Source: Flavobacteriales bacterium (GTDB lineage Bacteria > Bacteroidota > Bacteroidia > Flavobacteriales > BACL11). From it: 37,867 nucleotides of DNA. The stretch's first letter is position 1. Each line of letters begins with the position of its first letter. The position numbers and the translations under genes were made by a program. Shown in pieces: positions 28,527 to 36,898 of the stretch. The notes under the pieces were generated by a model. It had not been told where the DNA came from. It did no database searches and was given only the letters and a program-made list of their open reading frames with translations. Location of the stretch: the NCBI GenBank assembly GCA_018645865.1, contig JABGVU010000001.1, forward strand, positions 1 to 37,867, in the 5' to 3' direction.

Positions 28527-29188
28527 TGCTAGAAGTACTCTATGAGGACAATCACCTGATTGCTATCAATAAAAAATCAGGCGATATTGTACAAGGCGAT
28601 AAAACAGGTGATGCTCCATTATCAGATTTTGTAAAAGCTTATATCAAGAAGAAATACAACAAACCTGGAGAAGTTTTTTTAGGCACTATTCATAGATTGG
28701 ATCGCCCTACTTCAGGTGTTGTTTTATATGCCAGAACAAGTAAGGCACTCGCCCGTATGAACGAGCAATTTCGAAAAAAAAAAGTACAAAAAACATATTG
28801 GGCAGTAGTAGAGAATTCTCCTCCTAATATTTCAGGAACGCTTGAGAATTATTTACAGAAAAACCAAAAGCAAAATAAATCTTATATAACAAAAGGGTCA
28901 GACGGAAAACATGCCGTATTGGATTTTAAGTTGCTTAAAGAATTAGATAATTTTTATCATTTAGAAATAAAACCAAAAACGGGAAGACACCATCAAATAA
29001 GAGTGCAATTAGCAAATATAGGATGTATTATTAAAGGCGATTTAAAATATGGTGCTAGAAGAAGTAACAAAGATGCTAGCATTCATTTATTAGCTCAAAA
29101 GCTAGAATTTTTGCACCCTGTAAAAAAAGAACCCATAACTATAGTTGCTCCTACTCCCAAGGATAGCGTTTGGGATGCTTGCAAATAA
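28526..29188 (+). CDS. RluA-family pseudouridine synthase
   Basis: LYEDNHLIAINKKSGDIVQGD, GTIHRLDRPTSGVVLYARTSKALARMNEQFRKKKVQKTYWA, KTGRHHQIRVQLA. Confidence 0.94.
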   Translation: MLEVLYEDNHLIAINKKSGDIVQGDKTGDAPLSDFVKAYIKKKYNKPGEVFLGTIHRLDRPTSGVVLYARTSKALARMNEQFRKKKVQKTYWAVVENSPPNISGTLENYLQKNQKQNKSYITKGSDGKHAVLDFKLLKELDNFYHLEIKPKTGRHHQIRVQLANIGCIIKGDLKYGARRSNKDASIHLLAQKLEFLHPVKKEPITIVAPTPKDSVWDACK

Positions 29189-29215
29189 AAGCCCCACCAA
29201 AATTGGCGGGGTTTT
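29187..29215. terminator. Bidirectional terminator between convergent rluA-family gene and priA
   Basis: AAAAGCCCCaCCAA-AA-TTGGcGGGGTTTT: stem with flanking A/T tracts. Confidence 0.75.
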
Positions 29216-29230
29216 ATCTTTTGTAGAGAA

Positions 29231-31684
29231 TTAAATTGGATCAACATCCATAATAAAACGAACCGATTTATAATCAGAATGAGTTCTCATCTTCTCTATA
29301 ATAGTATGTAAGATACTTTTAGCTTCAGAGATTGAAGCTTCATTCTCAATTTTTAATAATACATTCTTATAGTAATAATTCCGTATCCTAGAAATAGCAG
29401 GATATTCAGGACCTAAAACTCTAGCACCAAAACTCTTGCGCATTAATCCCACTAAAGCGGTAGCCGTTTCATCCAATTTTCTTTGGTTTTTATGTTTTAA
29501 TGTAATGCCTATAAGGCGGTTGTAAGGCGGGTAAGAAAACAGCTTTCTTTCCTGAACTTGCTGACAAATAAAACTAGTATAATCATTTGTTTTTAGCAAC
29601 CCAAACATTTCATGCTCTTCATCATAAGTTTGTACTAATACCTGTCCTTGTTTTCCTTTTCGCCCTGCCCTACCTGCAACTTGCATTATTAGCTGAAAAG
29701 CCCTTTCGTAAGCTCTAAAATCAGGAAAATGTAACATGCTATCAGCATTTAAAATACCAACCAAAGCAACATTATCAAAATCCAAACCTTTAGTAACCAT
29801 TTGTGTTCCTACCAATATATCAATCCTACCCTGTTCAAAGTCAGTAATTATTTGCTGATGTGTATTTTTCCCTCTCGTGGTATCATAATCCATACGCTTT
29901 GTCACATAAGTGGGTAGTAATTCCTTCAAACTTTCTTCAATTTGCTCAGTACCAAAGCCCTTGTCATTAAAATCCTTAGCGCTACAACTTGGACAAAACT
30001 CTGGCACTTGTTCCGTATACCCACAATAATGGCATTTTAACTGATTGTTCCATTTATGATAAGTCAGACTCACATCACAAGAATTACAGTTAGGTGTGTA
30101 AGCGCAAGTACCACAACTAATTACTGGCGAATACCCTCTCCTATTTTGAAATAAAATTACTTGCTTTCCTGCCACTAAAGTTTCGGTAATAGCACTTATC
30201 ATTTTCGGTGCAAACTGCTGAGTCATCTGTTTTTTAATATGGGCTTCTCGTATATCTATCGTTTGGATTTTTGGCAGAGCAATACCTTTGTAGCGCGTAT
30301 GCATTTCCACCAAAGCATATTTTCCTGTTTTGGCGTTATAATAACTTTCCACACATGGAGTTGCTGAACCCAATAACACTTTTGCTTTATGCAAGTAAGC
30401 CAAATAAATAGCGGAATCCCTAGCATGATATCTTGGTGCAGGTTGGTGTTGTTTAAAAGAAGGATCATGCTCCTCATCTACAATTATCAGTCCTAAATTA
30501 TTGAAGGGTAAGAATAATGCTGACCTAGCTCCCAACATAATAGGATATTGTGTCATTTCTTTATCCTGATCCTGTACTGCTTTCCAAACCTCTACACGCT
30601 CTGCATTGTTCAAATGAGAATGAGAAATCCCCACTTTGTTCCCAAAATGTTTTTGCAAACGCTTAATAATTTGGGTCGTCAAAGCAATTTCAGGTAACAA
30701 ATACAATACTTGTTTCCCTTGTTTCAATTGCTGTTCAATTAACTTTATATATAATTCTGTTTTTCCTGAGGAAGTAACCCCATGCAAAAGACATACTTCC
30801 TTTTCTTTAAACGCTAACTCTATTTCCTCTAAAGCTTTTTCCTGAAAACCCGCCAACTGCTTATCTTCAATTAATTCCTGGCTTGACTTTAACAAACGAC
30901 TTATCCTTTCTTGTTCAATTATAAAGATTTCTTTTCTCACTAAAGCATTAAAAATTGCTCTACTCAATCCTACTTGTTTTAACAAATCCGCAACTATCCA
31001 TTTTTTAGTAGGACTTTTTGCGTTTAACTGCTGATAAGCTTTAACAAATTCCAACTGCTTAGCACTTAACTTTATATTTTCTAATAATTCATCCCTCGTA
31101 TTAAAGCGAACTATTTTAATTACTTTTTCTTTGTACTTATCGTGTAAATCCTCTTTTATCTGCACCACTTCCCTGCGAATAAGTTCATTAATAAAGGGAA
31201 AAATATTTTTAATAGGTATCAGTTTAGCTATTTCAGCTATGCTTAATTCTTCTTGGTTAATAAGCGCATTCAACAGCAAATTTTCTTCTGTTTTCAAGCA
31301 CTCAATATCTCCATCAAAATCAGGATGCACTATCACCTTGGATTCACTAGCCAACTTTAAGGAAGAAGGTAAGGCTACATGCATGACATCCCCTAAGTTA
31401 CACATATAATAGTAAGCTATCCAATCCCAAAATTGTAACTGAATACTATTTACAACAGGAGGTTCATCCAAAACAGCTAAAAGAGGCTTTGCTTCATATT
31501 CACTTGGCTTTCTATCGTGCACCTCTTTAATAATAGCAGCATACAATTTTCGCACCCCAAACTGAACCACTACCCTTTGCCCAATTAATAAGTTTTCTTG
31601 GTCAGTACTATATGTAAATGTACCTTTTAGTGATAAAGGCAAAATAACATCAATGTATTTTAAAGGACGAAACATGAAAAGCAA
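29231..31684 (-). CDS. priA: Primosomal protein N' (replication restart helicase PriA)
   Basis: LLHGVTSSGKTELYIKLIEQ (Walker A), VDEEHDPSFKQ (DEEH), zinc-binding CGTCAYTPNCNSCDVSLTYH..LKCHYCG, VGTQMVTKGLDFDNV. True start probably MFRPLKYIDV. Confidence 0.97.
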   Translation of the reverse strand: MLFMFRPLKYIDVILPLSLKGTFTYSTDQENLLIGQRVVVQFGVRKLYAAIIKEVHDRKPSEYEAKPLLAVLDEPPVVNSIQLQFWDWIAYYYMCNLGDVMHVALPSSLKLASESKVIVHPDFDGDIECLKTEENLLLNALINQEELSIAEIAKLIPIKNIFPFINELIRREVVQIKEDLHDKYKEKVIKIVRFNTRDELLENIKLSAKQLEFVKAYQQLNAKSPTKKWIVADLLKQVGLSRAIFNALVRKEIFIIEQERISRLLKSSQELIEDKQLAGFQEKALEEIELAFKEKEVCLLHGVTSSGKTELYIKLIEQQLKQGKQVLYLLPEIALTTQIIKRLQKHFGNKVGISHSHLNNAERVEVWKAVQDQDKEMTQYPIMLGARSALFLPFNNLGLIIVDEEHDPSFKQHQPAPRYHARDSAIYLAYLHKAKVLLGSATPCVESYYNAKTGKYALVEMHTRYKGIALPKIQTIDIREAHIKKQMTQQFAPKMISAITETLVAGKQVILFQNRRGYSPVISCGTCAYTPNCNSCDVSLTYHKWNNQLKCHYCGYTEQVPEFCPSCSAKDFNDKGFGTEQIEESLKELLPTYVTKRMDYDTTRGKNTHQQIITDFEQGRIDILVGTQMVTKGLDFDNVALVGILNADSMLHFPDFRAYERAFQLIMQVAGRAGRKGKQGQVLVQTYDEEHEMFGLLKTNDYTSFICQQVQERKLFSYPPYNRLIGITLKHKNQRKLDETATALVGLMRKSFGARVLGPEYPAISRIRNYYYKNVLLKIENEASISEAKSILHTIIEKMRTHSDYKSVRFIMDVDPI

Positions 31685-31805
31685 AGATGAATATTTAGTT
31701 TTAAAAACAACAATACTGGCGCATGGAATTTACCATCAATATTTGAATACATAAGATTAGTATTTATTGAACAGTGGAAAACATATAAAAGGCTAATAAA
31801 ATTCC

Positions 31806-31813
31806 TAAGTTTG
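31806..31813 (+). promoter_or_regulatory. -7 element TAAGTTTG upstream of the mbnP-like gene
   Basis: Matches TAnnTTTG; followed within 2 nt by the AAT repeat tract. Confidence 0.55.
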
Positions 31814-31815
31814 CA

Positions 31816-31842
31816 AATAATAATAATAATAATAATAATAAT
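31816..31842 (+). repeat. Trinucleotide microsatellite (AAT)9 ending in the start codon
   Basis: Nine uninterrupted AAT units 31816-31842; the last unit plus G forms ATG at 31841-31843. Confidence 0.95.
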
Positions 31843-32569
31843 GAAAAAGAAACTTATACTTATTTCCATAATAGCATTCCTATTTACAGCATGTGATAAA
31901 GACAAACCTATAACAACAGACATAACTATCAATTTTACTCATACAGTTGATAGTTTTGACTTAATTACTAATAGTATGATTTACACCAATGATGCTGTGG
32001 AACATTATGATGTCCAGACTTTAAAATATTTTATATCTAATATTACATTACATGATGATCTAGGATATACAGTATTAAAAGATATTCATTTTATTGATAT
32101 CTCTGATGAATCAACCTTTAGTTTTACATATGATAATCTTCCTAATAATAATTACTATGCTATTTCATATACAATGGGATTAGATACCATTAAGAATATA
32201 AGTAATGCATATATAAATGAAGATTTTCATGCAACAATGTTTTGGCCTGACATGATGGGGGGAGGATATCATTATATGAAATTAGAAGGTGATTTTAATG
32301 ATAGCTTAAGTGGCTACGCAACTCATACAGGAGGAACAATGGGAATGGACTATTCATTTAATCATTTAGACAACATTTCACTAACGATAGATGATGATTT
32401 AGGAGACGTATATATAAATATAAATATGGAAATAAACAATTGGTATAATTCCCCAAATCAGATAGAATTTTCTAGTTACGGAATGGGGATAATGGGAGAT
32501 ATGCAGATGCAAATGGATATTCAAAAGAATGGAATAACAGATGTCTTCTCTGTAACTATAGATAAATAA
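31841..32569 (+). CDS. MbnP-like copper-binding lipoprotein
   Basis: Lipobox FLFTACDKDK; DSFDLITNSMIYTNDAVEHYDVQTLKYFISNI, HATMFWPDMMGGGYHYMKLEGDF, INNWYNSPNQIEF, NGITDVFSV; followed by a MauG-type peroxidase. Confidence 0.8.
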   Translation: MKKKLILISIIAFLFTACDKDKPITTDITINFTHTVDSFDLITNSMIYTNDAVEHYDVQTLKYFISNITLHDDLGYTVLKDIHFIDISDESTFSFTYDNLPNNNYYAISYTMGLDTIKNISNAYINEDFHATMFWPDMMGGGYHYMKLEGDFNDSLSGYATHTGGTMGMDYSFNHLDNISLTIDDDLGDVYININMEINNWYNSPNQIEFSSYGMGIMGDMQMQMDIQKNGITDVFSVTIDK

Positions 32570-32574
32570 GAAAT

Positions 32575-33663
32575 ATGAAAAACCTGATGTATCTTTTGTT
32601 AGGTATAATTTTACTTATTTCTTGCAAAAAAGATTTAGCTCCAATTAGTGGATGTACAGATTCTACTGCAACAAATTATAATCCAAGTGCGATAACTGAA
32701 GATCAGAGTTGTATCTATTTTAGTACTACTCCATTTGTCATTGAAACTCCATACGAATTTCCTGAAATGAAAATTCCATCTGATAATCCAATGACAATTG
32801 AAGGAGTTGCTTTAGGGGAAAAACTATTTAAAGACCCTATCCTTAGCGCTAACAATACTCAGGCATGTATTGATTGCCATAAACAAAATTCTTCTTTTTC
32901 TGATCCTAATCAATTTAGTACAGGCATTGATGACATTCAAGGGAATAGAAACGCCTCTGCATTAATAAATCTAGGTTGGAATACAAGTTTTTTTTGGGAT
33001 GGCAGATCTTTAACTTTAGAAGAACAAGCATTTGAACCAGTTACAAACACTATTGAAATGCATAATACTTGGATGAATGTAGAAATAGCATTAAACTCTG
33101 ACAAAGAATATCCTTTTCTTTTCAAAGAGGCTTTTAACATTAATTATATTGATTCAATTCATGTTGTAAAGGCAATTGCTCAATTTGAAAGAAGTCTTAT
33201 CTCTACAAATAGTAAACTTGATAGATACCTAAGAAATGAAGAACAACTTACTATTTCTGAATTAAATGGGTATGTAATATTTAATACAGAAAAAGGAGAT
33301 TGCTTTCATTGTCATGGCACAAATATGTTTATGGATAATCAATTTCATAATAACGGATTGGATACCGAGCCTTTTATTGACCTTGGACGAGCAAAAGTCA
33401 CATTAGATGTTTCTGACAATGGTAAATTTAAAACCCCAACATTGCGTAATATTGAGATGTCCGCACCCTATATGCATGACGGCAGATTTGCTACTTTAGA
33501 AGAAGTTGTTGAACATTATGATTCTGGAGGAAAATATTCAACAACTGTAGATCCATTAATGAAAAAATTAGGTGTTGGTTTGCAATTGTCAAACCAAGAA
33601 AAAATAGATTTAGTTGCCTATTTAAAAACCCTAACTGATAATGAATTTATTGATAGTGAATAA
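32575..33663 (+). CDS. Diheme cytochrome c peroxidase / MbnH-like (MauG family) lipoprotein
   Basis: Two CxxCH motifs (ACIDCHKQ, DCFHCHGT), GNRNASALINLGWNTSFFWDGRSLTLEEQAFEPV, FKTPTLRNIEMSAPYMHDGRFATLEEVVEHYDSGG; lipobox LISCKKD. Confidence 0.88.
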   Translation: MKNLMYLLLGIILLISCKKDLAPISGCTDSTATNYNPSAITEDQSCIYFSTTPFVIETPYEFPEMKIPSDNPMTIEGVALGEKLFKDPILSANNTQACIDCHKQNSSFSDPNQFSTGIDDIQGNRNASALINLGWNTSFFWDGRSLTLEEQAFEPVTNTIEMHNTWMNVEIALNSDKEYPFLFKEAFNINYIDSIHVVKAIAQFERSLISTNSKLDRYLRNEEQLTISELNGYVIFNTEKGDCFHCHGTNMFMDNQFHNNGLDTEPFIDLGRAKVTLDVSDNGKFKTPTLRNIEMSAPYMHDGRFATLEEVVEHYDSGGKYSTTVDPLMKKLGVGLQLSNQEKIDLVAYLKTLTDNEFIDSE

Positions 33664-33678
33664 TTAATGATTTTTCAG

Positions 33679-33686
33679 TAAATTTG
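33679..33686 (+). promoter_or_regulatory. -7 element TAAATTTG upstream of the first metalloprotease
   Basis: Matches TAnnTTTG, 18 nt before the TTG start at 33705. Confidence 0.45.
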
Positions 33687-33704
33687 CAATCCTAAATCTT
33701 AATC

Positions 33705-35546
33705 TTGAAACAACTATTTCTTTTATTTCTTTTCACAAGTACAATTCTTTTTTCACAAGAAAAGAATTGCGGAAGTAATTTGCGTCTCAACAAGTACCTT
33801 AAGACAAGCGATGAAGCAAAAATAAATCGTTCAAAACTAGAAGATAAAACTACTAGATTCCAAATTCAAAAAGGAGTAAACACTACTATTCCAGTTGTAA
33901 TACATGTAGTTTATAAAAATGGAAACGAAAATATTTCAAATGCTCAAATCCAAAGTCAACTAGATGTACTGAATAAGGATTTTACACGCACCAATACTGA
34001 TGCTTTTAATACCCCTGTTGATTTTTTACCAATAGTATCTAACACTCAAATTAACTTTTGTTTAGCACAACAATCTCCTGATGGAAACCCAACAAATGGG
34101 ATTATAAGAAAACAAACTACTACTAATCTATTTCCACTTTTCGGAGATGCAATTTATTATGATTCACTAGGAGGAAGTACTGCATGGAATACTGAAGAAT
34201 ACTTAAATATTTGGGTAGCCGAAATAGAAAGTGGAGTACTCGGTTGGGCACAATTTCCTGCAGCAGGAGATACTAATACAGATGGAGTAGTTATTGATTT
34301 TGAACATTTCGGAACAATAGGAACTGCAATATACCCTTATAATTTAGGACGTACAGCCACCCATGAAGTTGGACATTGGTTTAATCTGTATCATATTTGG
34401 GGAGATAACAGTTGTGGAAATGATTATGTAAACGATACTCCAATACAAGAACAAGGAAACTTTGGTTGTAAAATACATCCTAACATAAGCTGTAGTAACG
34501 CAGGTGATATGTTCATGAACTTTATGGACTACACTAATGATGCCTGCATGAATTCATTTACTGAGGGACAGAAAGATAGAATTTGGTCAAGTATCAGTAA
34601 TTGGCGAACTAGCTTGCTTACTTCTAATGGTTGTCTTCCTACAACTATCCCTAACAGTGATGCGGGAATTATGTCTATTATTGAACCAAATAACCAAAAT
34701 TCAAATTGCGCAAGCCCTATTTATCCAAAAGTAGTTCTTAAAAACTATGGACTTACTAACTTAAATTCTGTTATTATTGAATACAATATCAATAATAACA
34801 ATAATACTTACTATAGCTGGAATGGAAACCTTCAACCTAATGAAAAAGATACTATTCTACTTTCAGTATTAAGCAGTACAGGTACTTCTCACTTATTAAA
34901 TGTTAGTACCCTAAACCCAAACAACTCAACTGATATAAATCCAAGCAATGATAAGGAATCAATAATTTTTTCCTCTATTAATGGAGAACAAGTTCAACTT
35001 AATGTAATGACTGATAATTACGCTTTAGAGACTTCCTGGATATTGCTTGATGAAAACAATAATATTATTGATAGTGGCGATAGTTTAACAAATAACACGC
35101 TTTATCAAAATAACTATTGCTTAACTTACCAGTGTTATAAATTTGTAATTAATGATAGTAATGGAGATGGTTTTTGTTGCAATTTTGGTAACGGGAATTT
35201 TACAATCAACTCTAGCATTGACAATAATCAGTATGTGCAAAGCGCACCATTTACTTTTACTGATACATCTTATTTTTGTATTGGCAATACAGAAATAATT
35301 GAAAAGAACGAACCTTTTAAAACACATCCAAATCCAACTAATGGAGATTTATGGATAAATGCTAATTTAATATTCAACAATACTCCTATATTCGCACGCA
35401 TCTTAAATAACTTAGGTCAGACTGTCTTAACTGCCAAAATAGTAAACAACAAAATAGATTTAAATCGTTTAAATAATGGTGTTTACCAGATGTTAATTGA
35501 AACCAACAAAAAACAATATACTCATAAAATAATAATTCAAAAATGA
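33705..35546 (+). CDS. M43-type (pappalysin/cytophagalysin-like) zinc metalloprotease with T9SS sorting domain
   Basis: IPVVIHVVYKNGNENISNAQIQSQLDVLNKDFTRTN, HEVGHWFNLYHIWGD zinc site, FMNFMDYTNDACMNSFTEGQ (Met-turn), C-terminal HPNPTNGDLWI...IIIQK. TTG start codon. Confidence 0.9.
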   Translation: MKQLFLLFLFTSTILFSQEKNCGSNLRLNKYLKTSDEAKINRSKLEDKTTRFQIQKGVNTTIPVVIHVVYKNGNENISNAQIQSQLDVLNKDFTRTNTDAFNTPVDFLPIVSNTQINFCLAQQSPDGNPTNGIIRKQTTTNLFPLFGDAIYYDSLGGSTAWNTEEYLNIWVAEIESGVLGWAQFPAAGDTNTDGVVIDFEHFGTIGTAIYPYNLGRTATHEVGHWFNLYHIWGDNSCGNDYVNDTPIQEQGNFGCKIHPNISCSNAGDMFMNFMDYTNDACMNSFTEGQKDRIWSSISNWRTSLLTSNGCLPTTIPNSDAGIMSIIEPNNQNSNCASPIYPKVVLKNYGLTNLNSVIIEYNINNNNNTYYSWNGNLQPNEKDTILLSVLSSTGTSHLLNVSTLNPNNSTDINPSNDKESIIFSSINGEQVQLNVMTDNYALETSWILLDENNNIIDSGDSLTNNTLYQNNYCLTYQCYKFVINDSNGDGFCCNFGNGNFTINSSIDNNQYVQSAPFTFTDTSYFCIGNTEIIEKNEPFKTHPNPTNGDLWINANLIFNNTPIFARILNNLGQTVLTAKIVNNKIDLNRLNNGVYQMLIETNKKQYTHKIIIQK

Positions 35547-36898
35547 AAAAAATAGCAATTCTTACTTTCTCTATAATTTTAAATTTACAAATTACAGCTC
35601 AAGAAAATTCTAAAAAATGTATAACTACTTCATTGGTCATAAAAGAACTTATTAGCAACCCTGATTATGCAAAAACAAGAGCAAATGTAATTTCTGAAAA
35701 TAAAATCTGGATAAAAAATAATTCAAAAGAAAAAAACACAATTAATATTCCTGTAGTCATTCACATTATACATAGAAATACTTATACACAAATTGGTCAA
35801 GGAAACAATATCTCTAATGAACAGGTTGAAGATGCATTAAGGATTTTAAATGAAGATTATAGTAAGACTAATCCTGAATACCCAAATCCACCAAGAAATA
35901 CATTCTTAAATTATTGGGGAAATCCTGACATAAAATTTTGCCTAGCAACTATTGATCCTGATGGAAATCCTACAAATGGAATCACAAGAACTTCAACTAT
36001 AAAATTATCTTTTGATGCCGATACTGAAACTAATGACATGAAGCGTACTTGGTCTGGAGGTATAGATGCTTGGGATCAATCAAATTACTTAAATATTTGG
36101 GTATGTAATCTTTCAAATTCAAGTGGTGGCGGCATGACATTAGGTTATGCATACCTACCAGGACTTCAAGGAAGTCAACTTTATAAAGATGGATTAGTAA
36201 TTGATTATCAGTATTTTGGAACTATTGGAGGTGCATCATCAAATAGTGATGGAAGAACTGCAACACATGAAATAGGTCATTATTTGGGACTTAACCACAC
36301 TTTTGCTGAAGCTTCTTGGAATGGTCAAGGACCCTGCGATGGCCCGCAAGGAGCCTTGCAATGTTGTGATAGTGATAATGGTAATGTTGATGACACTCCA
36401 GCAACTGATGGCATTTACTTTGGAAGTGTTACATCAAGCACTAACAACAATACATGTAATGATTTAAACTACGCTAACACATTTAATACTGATGTTTTAG
36501 ATATGGATGAAAACTTTATGGCATATTCTAATACTTCATGGATGTTTACTATTGACCAAGTTAATGTTATGAATGCTACACTAAATGGTTACCGTTCTTC
36601 TCTAAAAAATTCAACTGTAAGTGTGAATTGTGATGGATCAGTTGGAACAGGTTTAAATAATTATCAGATAGAAAATTTACATATTTACCCTAATCCAACA
36701 TTTGGAAAATTATATATTGCCTCAGCTGATGAAATTAACACCTTAAGTATTACAAATATTATTGGTAAAGAAATTTTATTTACAAAAGATCTTTCAATAA
36801 ATACTATTGATTTATCATCTTTTGAAAATGGCGTGTATTTCATCAATATCAGTACTAACAAAGGAACCCATATTGAAAAAATTATTCTTAGCAGATAA
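35543..36898 (+). CDS. M43-type zinc metalloprotease with T9SS type A sorting domain (tandem paralog)
   Basis: IPVVIHIIHRNTYTQIGQGNNISNEQVEDALRILNEDY, HEIGHYLGLNHTF zinc site, C-terminal IYPNPTFGKLYI...IEKIILSR; overlaps the preceding gene by 4 nt. Confidence 0.9.
   Translation: MKKIAILTFSIILNLQITAQENSKKCITTSLVIKELISNPDYAKTRANVISENKIWIKNNSKEKNTINIPVVIHIIHRNTYTQIGQGNNISNEQVEDALRILNEDYSKTNPEYPNPPRNTFLNYWGNPDIKFCLATIDPDGNPTNGITRTSTIKLSFDADTETNDMKRTWSGGIDAWDQSNYLNIWVCNLSNSSGGGMTLGYAYLPGLQGSQLYKDGLVIDYQYFGTIGGASSNSDGRTATHEIGHYLGLNHTFAEASWNGQGPCDGPQGALQCCDSDNGNVDDTPATDGIYFGSVTSSTNNNTCNDLNYANTFNTDVLDMDENFMAYSNTSWMFTIDQVNVMNATLNGYRSSLKNSTVSVNCDGSVGTGLNNYQIENLHIYPNPTFGKLYIASADEINTLSITNIIGKEILFTKDLSINTIDLSSFENGVYFINISTNKGTHIEKIILSR

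Noticed and set aside
31811-31840. Upstream TTG extension of the mbnP-like ORF encoding MQIIIIIIII
   Set aside because: It is a translation of the AAT repeat; the lipoprotein signal peptide starts naturally at MKKKLILIS (31841).
34363-34405. Asn in place of the usual Gly in the zinc motif HEVGHWFNLYH of the first metalloprotease
   Set aside because: From memory, HExxH..(G/N)..H variants are familiar in Bacteroidota M43/cytophagalysin-type proteases, so not a novel active site.
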